Part shown: piece after piece, positions 30,461 to 41,029 of the stretch | Layout of the letters: each line of letters begins with the position of its first letter | Position numbering within the stretch: the first letter of the stretch is position 1 | DNA from: Mastigias papua | Lineage: Eukaryota; Cnidaria; Scyphozoa; Rhizostomeae; Mastigiidae | Direction of reading: 5' to 3' | DNA length: 64,000 bases | Assembly: GCA_964019165.1 (NCBI GenBank) | Contig: OZ025283.1 | Span: forward strand, 10,276,481-10,340,480 | Translations under genes and position numbers: made by a program | Notes under the pieces: generated by a model | The model's database searches: none | Seen by the model: the letters and a program-made list of their open reading frames with translations, nothing else | Told to the model about the DNA's origin: nothing

Positions 30461-30916
30461 ATGGGGGCTAATTCGAGGATTTACGGTATATAGATATATA
30501 GAAATAAATGAGCCCAAGGGGGGCTCTTTCGTAGTTCGAGTATTTATGGCAGGAAACTTGAAAGGAATTTTAGAAAGGAAAGAGAAACAATGAATGGTCT
30601 TTCATGTTCCTAAATAATCGTAGACGACGATAATTTTCAGAGTTCAACACTAGCACCAAACTCTGCTATAATTTCATGAGTTTTGATTTTCAATCTATGG
30701 ATTCGAGGGCCAGTCTGAAGAATTTCTATTGCTCATATTGAGACAGTTCATTTCACATTATGGAGAAAAGAACCTTTCGAAAATGAAGTCTTTGAGCATC
30801 ATGTTTCAGAAAAATTAGAGCTCTTTGAACAAGTCCCCTTTTATATAAGCCCTCGTCCAAAAAAAATCAAAAATGAATAAGCCCTAGTGGTGGGGTTAAT
30901 CCGCGAGTTTACTGTA
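30461..30916. repeat. Fragments of the CCGTAAATCC MITE family (copies D and E)
   Basis: A right end (GGGGCTAATTCGAGGATTTACGGTA) lies at 30463-30489, a second degenerate end near 30505-30550, and a diverged right half at about 30700-30916 ending GCGAGTTTACTGTA. These are decayed, overlapping insertions. Confidence 0.6.
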
Positions 30917-32100
30917 GCTTGCTCTCAAGGGCGTACAAGGGTCACAAGTTTGTCTATCGATACTTAGTTACTTGCGAATCTGACATCATGAAGAGTACTT
31001 CAGTGCTAGGTAAGTTAGGAAATGTACCAAATTGCGCATCACTTTCAGAGCTTCCAACTCGACAGGCTCCCCACAAAAAAGAAATGTTACTCAGAATGAA
31101 AGAAGGCTGCAACATAATTAGAGATTATAACGAAATATTTAAGATAAAAACTGACTAATACATTGGAAAGAACACTATTCGACTTTAACGTCCTACTAAC
31201 GACTACAGGTGCCAACAAGGCAACTCACAAAATAATGGTAAATAACCCACAGATAAGTCAAGGATCAATAGAAATTATGTCAAGTATCCAATTAATCGAT
31301 ACAACACAAAGCACAAAGATAAAAATAACGAACATCATTGCAAACAATGGTAGCACTTGAGACGTATATGATTAGGTAATCACGTTCTCTTGATGATTAC
31401 TTGATTGTGTTGGTTTTGATTGATAACTGTTCAGGTTCAGACCATGAAGCAGTGACATAACAGTCGCTAAGCGTAGTGACCAGCCTAGCTTCTACTTGAC
31501 ACTTAGCATAAGTTCGGAAAATGAGACAAATGAAGGGGTCTAGCAGCGTAGGGCCATCTAGAACACTCAACAAACACAGTCCAAGCACAAATACAATCAA
31601 AATCACTACAAGGCATTTACTAGCTACGAACGGTTGATTACTAGGGATATATATGCATATATATAGCTAAAGTGGTGTAGAGGCTCCTTCAGACAAGTTT
31701 CTTTCACTGAGGGAATCCCTGCATGCGCAAATCGGACTTTCATGCATCCACCTGAAATACAAGAATATAAAATAAAGGGTAATTGTCCTCCATGATTCCT
31801 TGCTGAAGAGTTCTAGAGTCGAATTGAAACAGCATTTCTAATAACATAACTTATGTAACAGTGTAGTGTAACAGTGTAGTGGGAGTCCCTCCGTCAAAAA
31901 TCAGCCTGAACATTCACAACCATTGAGCCCGCAATGTTCTTGTTATAAGTGGTATGAAAATTATGCAAAACCATGCCCAAGTTATTGCAAGAAGCACCTA
32001 TTTGTATAATGCTGAAATTTGATCGGTTAAATCAGCTACGAGAACAGAATGTGGACAAAATCCCTAACCAATGACGATTTAAAGTCTATCGTGCTCCCCA
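30917..32100. other. Intergenic stretch between copies 3 and 4 of the MS4A-like array
   Basis: No exon 1 or exon 2 of the MS4A-like type is found here. Short open frames (for example 31397-31606, minus, hydrophobic start) have no recognisable relatives. I assign nothing. Confidence 0.5.
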
Positions 32101-32103
32101 AAA

Positions 32104-35100
32104 TTATGACACCAAGACGTTATCTAAATGAAAAGAAGCAACAAAGAAATATTGAGAAGATAACTTTACCTGCTCCCATGTGGATCTTGGTAGATTCTGC
32201 TGTGCACCATCGGCAATCGCGGTCTGCAACTGCTCAACGTTTCTAGCTGGTTCACTTGCAGGAACTTGTTGATTTGAAGGAACTGGTTGAACAGTTACAT
32301 TGATGGCTGATAACGGAGCACCATTTGGACCGCCAAAAAAGTATGATGGCATATTGATAACAAAACTCACAAGACCAGAACATGGGTTGTTGTAGGCTGG
32401 TTGTGCATTGTGTGTCGAAGGAGCTTGAACATTTGTGCCTAACAGCGGTTGGTTGGGGTTGTATTGGAGAGGCCCTGGCTGCATAGATGACATTTGGATG
32501 TTTTGATAGTTGTAAGCAGGTGGAGCATTCGGTCGGGGAACCTGTTTAATAAATGGAACGAAAAAATATTGCTGAAACAATTCCAAAGAAGCAATGAGCA
32601 TCAATGTGGCCCTACATAGTCTGAGGCCTCAATACACAAATTCAACGATGGAGAGTTCAACACGACAACCTCAATACACGAATTCAACGATGGAGAGTTC
32701 AACACGACAACTTCTGATGAAACCATAGCCAAAACTGTTATGAAAAGAGTATCCGCTCCTGTACTGTATACTATCCCTCTATAACAGGACCTAAAATAGA
32801 AGTTGGGCCCCTTGAAAATTAGCACTCGCTCAAGGATTACCCTCCATGAAATGAAATGAAATGAAATCAAATCAAATGAAATGAAATGAAACGAAATGAA
32901 ACGAAATGAAACGAAATGAAACGAAATGAAACGAAATGAAATGAAACGAAATGAAACGGAACGAAATGAAATGAAACGAAATGAAATGAAACGAAATGAA
33001 ACGGAACGAAATGAAATGAAACGAAATGAAACGAAATGAAATGAAGACAAGAGTGGATATGAATTAACTATGTGGAAATGTAAATCGAAACTGTGGGTCT
33101 GTAGTTGGGGGAATGTGTGGATTTGAAAGTAAGGCATGTCTGTTTATTGAAAGTACGTCGGATTTCGGATTTCGGAATTCGCACACGAACTCTATTTTCC
33201 ACTCTCCATCCGAAAGTTTCGAAATGAGCACAATGCGTTCTCACAAAATATATCAGCATTTATTAATTTCTATCTAACATTAGGATCTATTAATTTGCAT
33301 TCATTTCCACCACAACCATCCTGTAGTCCAAAAAGTCCGAAACCATTTTCAAAAGAAAACGTGGATCAGTGGAAACTTGTTATTTTATGTCCTGCTCTAC
33401 GATGCGGTTCGTGAGTGACATACGACTAATCATTCCCAGCATAATGATAAATCCTTTGAATTTTTTAATGTTAATAAAAAATCGGCACCACTATTCACAT
33501 TCTCTCGGATATATCGTATTCAAGACTCTCATGAACAAATCTCTGACCACTTGATGTAACGCCTAAAAGAGTTCTCGAGCGTCTCAATATATCATGCATT
33601 GAGAAGTAGGACCACCATAGGGGGCTGCTGTTTCATTCAAAGCATTTGTGGTATTTTCGCAAATCATATTCATTTTTTACAGAGTACAGGCAGCGCTCTG
33701 CTTCAATGCATTCTGCCCACAACCTTAAGGATGGCAGACAATAATCAGCACCGGTTAACGTACTGAAAATACAAAACATCTTAAGACGAAGTAAAAGAAT
33801 TGAAAAATAAACAGGTGTTGTAACCGCCTACACACAAAAGTTAAAGTTACCGTATTGTAAAATTAGCACATTCTTAATGGTTGGTGAAAGGCCGAGTGGT
33901 TAAAGCGCTTGACCGTTGTGAGGAAAATGGATGGTTCGAGGTGAACCCTCAAGCCATACTTTGGCTACTGGCTCACAGTCCACCCAGTAGGAAATGAATA
34001 CCTTGTGGCAACACTAGGGAAGTTAAAGACGGCGAGGAAAGGAACTGGCCACCCTACTTCACCATGCAGATGGCCAGGATAAGTGTCCTCTCTAACGGGC
34101 ATTTCCATTGTAAGGGATCGTATATGGGACTAACCTTTACCTTTTATGCATAATGGTGGAGATGTGGCTCCGTGAAAATTTTAAAAATAGCTGATATCAT
34201 CAATTGTAAATGGCCAGGGCGCATATAAGGGAGGTGTGAGGTGGCGGTGATCTTAGATTTAAAGCATATCAGTGTGAAACCTTTAAAACATCATATATGG
34301 TATCTTACCTGAGAAGCATTCAAAGGATAGCAGTCACACTCACAGCATCCAAGACAAGTGCAACAGTCATTGGCATTACATGTATTACAGCATTTGGAAT
34401 AGGCCTTGCATGATACGACAACTGATCCGATTGAGCAACCAAGTTCACAGAGAACCATAGACATCAAAAATGCTGCAATTCCGATTCCCAGATCTCTGAC
34501 ATCACCCGAAAAAACTTTATAACAGGTATAGCCACTATTGTAATAATAACTACAAATGTACCGATTGACGTTGATAAAGTAATCCAAAACAACTGCGTAG
34601 AAGGACAGCATTGTAATGTCAAAAATGAGTGAAGTAATACTTAATCCAAGGAACGTTGCAATCTATAAAATAAATATATAGTAGCAATTATTTTTCTAAA
34701 GCGAAATTACAGTCCTTTTGTAAGTAATCAGTCAAGCAAGCCTGCCACGATGCATCAACGGGGACAAAAGTGTGGCCAAGTCACACTCAAATTCATATTG
34801 GCATTCATATAGAAATTTACAGTTAGCTATTATTTTCTAGCTAAAAAAATAACTAATGAATACCAACTTTTTACATTAAGCGATATTTACAATAACGTTA
34901 TAGTTAACAGTAGATATTTTCAAACAACACATCTCCTTCAAAGATGATTAAAAAATTATTTTTTTGTTACTACTCTTATTTATTTATGCTTTATAATATA
35001 GATAACATCACAGAGCACGGCTGTTTTGATCTGAAATCAATTTTTCATTTGGATTAGAGGACTGTTTTTCACATTTTGCAAAGGACTATTTCCCCACCGC

Positions 35101-36549
35101 AGATAAAAGCGTGAAATATTGCAGAAAATGGGTAAAATATGTTTCCTGCCGAATGCTGGCAACTTTGTAGATGTGGTGAAAGGGTCTACAATGATCTGAC
35201 GATATACATTACTAAAATCTGAATAAGAAATTAGTCTCAAAGGGTGCCTCATGGCCCAGTACTTTATAGACATACTTAAGTATGTAAAAATATTCACGAG
35301 GAACTAGTATATGAGGGTTGGTAAGAGACACTGTACTACCCGCTACAATAGAAGGAGGGAAAGGATGATGGACATGACAACAAAGCAAAAGAACTGATTG
35401 ATATTTAGAGAACAAAGACAGACTGTTGCACCTTCTGTAAAACAAATCTGGGGAAGAAATAAGTTGTATGTTATCATAAAGGAAAGCTGGAAATAGACTG
35501 GCAATGCACACGGGAAAGGGTGTAACTTATTTGGGCCTAGAGTTGTCAAGTAATGTTGTAACGTACAAGGGGTCTCACTTCGGTGGCCGGCAAGTCTTCG
35601 ATGTTCGAGCTTTCAAGCTTGGGCCAAAGGCCTAGGCCTAAGTTAGAAACAACACAGAGAAACTACATACATAACAAGAATTAACACAAATACGCCATTC
35701 CAAAACGCAACATCAAAAGTAAAGCGACACGACATAAAACGTAGATTAACTTAAGACATAGAACACCAATATGTTACAATGTTGTAATATAAAATTCTTA
35801 CTTATGTCAAAAATCACTTTTCATTCTTGAGTACCGGACAATACTTACTTATTCACTTTAACAATACTAATTTATACTGATAGTGTCATTGAAACTTTTA
35901 TCTTTTCATTTAAAACATAAATGCTCGAATATTTGTCTTTTCATAATGAGACAACGGTTTTCTTTGCTGAAATGAGGAGTAATGATGACATCAAACAAAC
36001 CTGACACTGTGTGCTTGCTGGTACACTGCTTAGAGGATCATACAGATTACCGAGAGAAAGAAACAAACGATACTGAGTTTTATTAATGACTATCGATGTT
36101 CTCATCAGCTGCACCACTTTAACAATAAACCATAGGGTTTTTGTCTGTTCTACAAATTGGTCACTGGACAATAAAAGACCACATATAAAAGATGTAAAGT
36201 TCTTGTCGTGAGAGCCGAAGAATTATACTTGTTATGACTGTACTTACCAAGCACTTGTTTTGCTTGTACTTCAATATGCATCCAATAATTCCATTAGCCA
36301 AGATCTGAAAACGAAAAGACACACCCATTCACTACCTACGTAAAGGAACAACGGTGATTAAAAGGTATGCCAACACAAAGTCTGACGAACTTACTAGATA
36401 AATACAATGATTTTAAACTCTATTAAAATAAAATTCCGCCTGAACTGGTCTGCTAGGAGTTCTGAGAACAATGCGAACCAATATCAATATAATCATCATC
36501 ATTATCACCGTCATCATCATTACCGTCATCATCATCATCATCGTCATCG

Positions 36550-36593
<44 letters not shown>

Positions 36594-39500
36594 GTCATCG
36601 TCATCGTCATCGTCATCATCATGGTTGCCATCATCAACAGCATCAGCAGTATCATCCTTACCATCATGGAGATCAACATCATCATCACCACCATCATCAT
36701 CATTAACATCGTGATCATCAATGAGGCTGGAGTTTCTTGTTTTGCTATACTCAATATTCCTGATCTTGTCTTTTGTCGCTAAAACGGCTGGTACATTAGA
36801 GTTTTCCAGCATATTCATGCGCTAAAACCAAGTTACAGAACTGTAGCGGGATGGCAGCTTTTCCTTTATATTCTTAAAGGGATATTGATGATATAGAACA
36901 TACTTTGTTAGAATAAGTGTCAAAATGTCTTTCTTGTATTTTGCTATATTTAACATATATCCTAAAAAATTAGTTTATTTCTTCTCTTGAACCTAGACAG
37001 TTCTTTCAAGGTCCTTACTGTTTAGTGAAGTCTCAGCCTCAAGTTCATTATGAAGGCTATCCCTACAAAAATGTGTTGATAATGTAATTCGCTCATTGTC
37101 AACGAGACAAGGTACCAGGGAAGAAGAAGAAGGGAATTAGGAAGGAGGAAGGACTTATAGAAGCAAACAAAGGTCTTTTGAACTGAGAATCTTGCTGTAT
37201 TTAGTTTACCTTTCCAAAGAAAGCAGCATTTAAATCGACATGTTCGGACAGGCAGGAGTAAGAATTAATAAAAAAGGCTATATCGATAATAAACAATTCA
37301 AAGCATCTCCATCGCAACATAGCTTTCTTTTTAGTAGGTTTAATCATAGTTAACTATGGTTTAATACAGTGGCTATGTTACAGCTGATTGATACCTACTA
37401 AAGGAAACAATTGAAATTACTATAAGGTCACAGTCAGTATTACTGCAGAATTACAATACCTATCATAGACAGCTGATCATAGAGTATCTTTTAGCGTCCC
37501 AGTCCATTCGCAGCCAAGTACAGTCTGTATGTCCAAACAGAAACTATCAAATAGACACAACTGATAGACTAATTTGTGGCACTTTAGATTTTGAGGGGAA
37601 ACAGTAAAGGTGTTTTATATACGTTCTGGAACTGTTTAATTTCATATGGAAGACCATTACATAGCTTACATCCCTGAAAGATCCCCATCCTAAAATGAAT
37701 GGTTAGTTAGAGCACTGGGCATTTGCTACTGGTTGCAGTTCCACGTTTGAAGGGGGGTATTGCTCAATTAAAATTTCAATCATAAAACAGCGACTATTCT
37801 AAGTAATAGTTTATGATGTTCTCATACTTAACAATTTATGTCCCATCCTTTCTCTGACAATTATTTATTCTATCGGTTTCTTGCCAGTGATCCTCTATCA
37901 TATTTTCATGATGTTTAAAGCTAGTTTAATGCAAAGTTAGTTACCACAGTCCTGAATGAGAGAACTCTCTACACCAGAGTCCAGAAAAAGTCATGGCTCC
38001 ACGGTTCTGAGCAGGAGGAAGATTTTGCTTTCTATGTCGTATTTGAAGAAGATTCAGCAATTTGTATCCACAATCCAATTTCAGCAAAGTTTTCGGTTAA
38101 TGCTACATCAACTGTGAAAGGAGCATAGCCCTTCTATGGTACAATTTTTCCAGGTATGCACAATGCGCAGTTCAAGAGTTGTGGCTTGTTCTGATTGTCT
38201 TTAAAGAGGAAGGTTCATGATGAAGATTTGACAACTGGAGGAAGGTTGGACATTTTTCTGGACTCTGCTCTACACTTGCTGGGTATCTGTGCTATCTTCA
38301 TGAATTTTGCAAAACAGACAGACTCTGTTAAAGATTAGCTCCAGTAGGGAGAAGTGCTTCCCTTGCCTCTACAGAGACATCATCTGAGCCAACAGCTTTA
38401 GTTTTCTTCATTTCTTCCATAGCTGCTCCTAATATTCATCCTTACTTCCTTCCCAACTCTTTTCTGCTCTGCTAGTGATATTTTCCTACCCGTGGGTCTT
38501 TCAAATTTATCATCTGTTTAAGCAATGCATCACACTTTCTGCTGTGGCCTCCGCTTGTCCATCTGCTACACTTAAAAACTGTTTTCTAGCATCTTGTTAG
38601 CTTTCTATCCTTCTTTCTGTTCTTTTCTTACAAGCAACCTCCAGTGCCCAAAGCTGTAGTGGAGGGGACTTTTAAAAGAGGGGTTGCACCCCCTCTCTGT
38701 CTTCTGCGTGAATAATAGAATGGAGTCCGAACAGAATCAGTTTACAGTCGTTCTTATACTTTCTACTATTGTACATCTATGCTCTACTAGTATGCAACTA
38801 GCTACTGGTGCTTCTGATAGTCTTCGAAGACTACGAAAAGGTGTAGTCTTGCCAACGTTCTGTATTGCCGTGCGATAGAATTACGTAACTACGAAGGGCC
38901 TTACTGATATCATATTACAGTTGTATAAACAACATGGCTTTACATAGTTTGCCAACTGATTTGCTAACTTTTGCGAAAAGACCTTATATCGAGTTTCGTT
39001 CCATGGTATCGAATTACAAGTATGGCTTGGGCGGCAGCAAACTGAAGGAATATGCTAGGTTATTACTAATTGGCAAGTTGTTCCACACCTTTACTGCTTA
39101 ATTCCACCCAGTGTATCGTAAGCTTTAATTTGGCCTTAACTTTACGGCAATTCGAATGTTATCCTAAACAGCAAACCCATCGGCGTCCTAACACACAATT
39201 TAGGACACCTTGGCATAAAAAAGGTAGCACAACCCCGAAATTGTACCCACCTGCAACTGTCTACAGAGCATGGTTGAACCCCACAAGATCTCTCACGAGA
39301 AAAAACGAAATTTCGTGCGTACATTTACTGTTAATCCACTAGTTACCCCCTAGAAAAGGCTTCCCCCAGAGTAAGCCACATGCTAAAACTTCAAATTTCT
39401 ATTATCCTTCTTCGAATAAGCCCACATCACAGAAGATAATAAAGACGTAGACTCATTATTATATTTAGACTCTGATTTAGATCACTCTTAATATTATGGG

Positions 39501-40494
39501 ACTTTTATATTTGAAAGAGTTCCGCTCTTAGTATTATTTTCATCATTAAAAATTTTTAAGGGATGGATCATTAATTACTTGTGGGGAGGGGCAGGAAGAC
39601 ATTCTCATATATTTGATGGAATTTCTGCCCCACTATCAAATTTATGCTAAAAGTTTAGTCCCCACTCTAGGACTTCAGAAGAAACTCCACACTCCTTCTT
39701 CTAAAATGCTCTTCATTTTCCATCCCCCTCCCTCTGAGTGTGCTGAATTTCGGTCCCTCCTAGATGTCTTGCACTCCTTCCCCTGGGAAATGAATGCTTT
39801 TCAAGTGGTTCGCTCAGTCCTTCAATTGTTTTACATTTTCTTCCAGCGTGTCAGCATAAATGTTCGCGTGCAATCCTGCCCAATTAATCTCTCGTGCGTG
39901 TGGTTGTCATACTCAGCAGACCAGGGGGTCGCCAGTCTTTTTGAACCTGCGAGCTACTTGAACGGCACTGCGTAAATCAATGGGCGACCACGTTGAAAAT
40001 ACACATCTGCAATCGCAGAGTTGTATATTTTACTTTTAAGTTTATATATAGCTCGTGAACATTGCTATTTCTAGAGCTAACCTGCGGGCGACTAATGCGG
40101 TTGTTCAGGGCGAAATGGTGCCCGTAGGCACTGGGTTGGCGAGCCCGGCTGCATATCCCCCCGACACCTTGAGTATCTGAATGGACTTTAGGCCTAAACG
40201 TGACTGATTTGCAGAACTTACCGTCAAGCCACACCAGACACCGAAGGCGATCTTAGTTTCGTAATCCACTGTAGCCACGTTCACAATCCCAATAATAAGG
40301 AGCAGTCCACCAAGAACGCATTTTGCAATGGAAAACCCCAATATCCAATTGAGTTTAAGTGTGTATGGAAACCGCTCCGTTCGACTTGGCTGCTGATCAA
40401 TGACAACAAATCCACTGCTGCCGCTAATGTTTGGGCGTTGTTGGTTGACCCCAAGTGGTTGATGTAGTGGAGTAAATGACTGTGTCTGTGCCAT
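32104..40494 (-). CDS. MS4A/CD20-like four-pass membrane protein, copy 4 (intact, 4 exons)
   Basis: Exons 40494-40222, 36304-36248, 34662-34309 and 32541-32170 (or to the stop at 32104), all phase 0 with GT-AG borders, encode at least 352 aa. Segment 1 lies at about residues 51-76 (ILGFSIAKCVLGGLLLIIGI), segment 2 at 83-103 across the exon 1/2 joint, segment 3 at 111-138 and segment 4 at 168-194. Eleven cysteines crowd residues 195-221 just after segment 4. Exon 4 is a Pro/Asn/Gln-rich tail with NPCSG and INMPSYFFGG blocks shared by all copies. The coding part may end at a donor-like GAGCAG|GTAAAG with a further exon, or read through to the TAA at 32104. CD20/MS4A proteins sit in the plasma membrane as oligomers; the function here is unknown. 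It is the most upstream copy of the array. Confidence 0.87.
32830..33045. repeat. GAAAY pentanucleotide satellite
   Basis: About 215 bp of alternating ATGAAATGAA and ACGAAATGAA units. Long open frames on either strand here are artefacts of the repeat. Confidence 0.95.
33882..34150 (+). mobile_element. tRNA-derived SINE with target duplication
   Basis: The head GGCCGAGTGGTTAAAGCGC (A-box, tRNA-Ser/Leu type) and GGTTCGAGGTGAACC (B-box) form an internal RNA polymerase III promoter. A body with GGAACTGGCCACCC and GATGGCCAGGATAAGTGTCC follows, and the end is CTTTACCTTTTATGCA. TAATGGT flanks both sides (33875-33881, 34151-34157). It lies within the intron between exons 3 and 4 of MS4A-like copy 4, 152 bp from exon 3, and was probably moved by a LINE. 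Confidence 0.85.
34663..36247 (-). other. Intron 2 of MS4A-like copy 4
   Basis: AT-rich sequence with no recognisable exon or complete repeat. Confidence 0.6.
36484..36715. repeat. (CAT)n/(CGT) trinucleotide microsatellite
   Basis: About 230 bp of CAT with CGT and CAC variants in intron 1 of MS4A-like copy 4. It gives long His-, Ile-, Met- and Asp-rich frames in all directions; none is a gene. Confidence 0.95.
36820..38220. other. Intronic stretch of MS4A-like copy 4 without feature
   Basis: No recognisable coding sequence, RNA gene or intact repeat. Confidence 0.45.
38220..38650 (-). pseudogene. Relic of a non-LTR reverse transcriptase
   Basis: On the minus strand a frame reads AAMEEMKKTKAVGSDDVSVEA, matching the block just before RT motif 1 of endonuclease-type LINEs (MKNGKAVGPDD pattern). 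Neighbouring frames hold further scraps. Stops and frame changes are frequent. It lies inside intron 1 of MS4A-like copy 4. Confidence 0.6.
39350..39610. repeat. Diverged CCGTAAATCC MITE family fragment (copy F)
   Basis: Stretches such as CATGCTAAAACTTCAAATT and TTCGAATAAGCCCACATCACAGA parallel the left half of copy A (GCTAGAACTTCAAATTGTTA). Ends are lost. Confidence 0.5.
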
Positions 40495-40649
40495 CTTCGC
40501 TGCCAGTCACCAAATCCAAGCACGCTATTGTAAGCTATAAAGCAAGAACTGTGCGCATGTACCAGCAGGTTCCGTCCGAGCTGCTACCACTGGCTGCTAT
40601 AGTTTATTTACGGAGCATGCGCTTGTTTGAACATAACATATACGCTTTC

Positions 40650-41025
40650 TTCTTATAAGATAACAGGTTATAAGAAAATGAGGCTCAAAAGGCCAAAATC
40701 TTAAGAAAATGTTAAGAAAATCACAAGGCTTAAGGTTCAAAGTTCGTCGTTTTTACGTACTGGAAATCAATACTAGATCATTCTTTGCAAGCTCCTTGAC
40801 AAAGATCAGAGCTCTTCGTTGATAATCCTGGATAACAAAATCAACTTTTTTATAACAAATAATTGTAACTTCTTTTAGCCAGTTTAATCGGGTAAGAGTT
40901 AAGAAAATCTTAAGAAAATCCCTGCCTCAATTTAGGGAAAAGTTCAGAAAATTGAGGCTCTGGCAAAAAGTGGTTTTCTTATTAAAAAACAAGTGTAACT
41001 GTATATAAAAAACCTACCTCAAGGC
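40650..41025. repeat. AT-rich repeat with AGGCTCAAA ends
   Basis: Left GGTTATAAGAAAATGAGGCT, right ATTGAGGCTCTGGCAAAAAG then TTTTCTTAT, and many internal TTAAGAAAAT units. The ends form a weak inverted pair. Same family as 17255-17640. Confidence 0.55.
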
Positions 41026-41029
41026 CTAG

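Noticed and set aside
32601..33137. 178-codon Phe/Ser/Arg-rich frame
   Set aside because: Produced by the GAAAY pentanucleotide satellite.
33882..33960. tRNA-Ser gene
   Set aside because: A- and B-boxes are present, but the cloverleaf is incomplete and the sequence continues into a SINE body with a flanking duplication.
36407..36818. His-rich, Asp-rich, Met-rich and Ile-rich frames on both strands
   Set aside because: All are translations of the CAT trinucleotide repeat.
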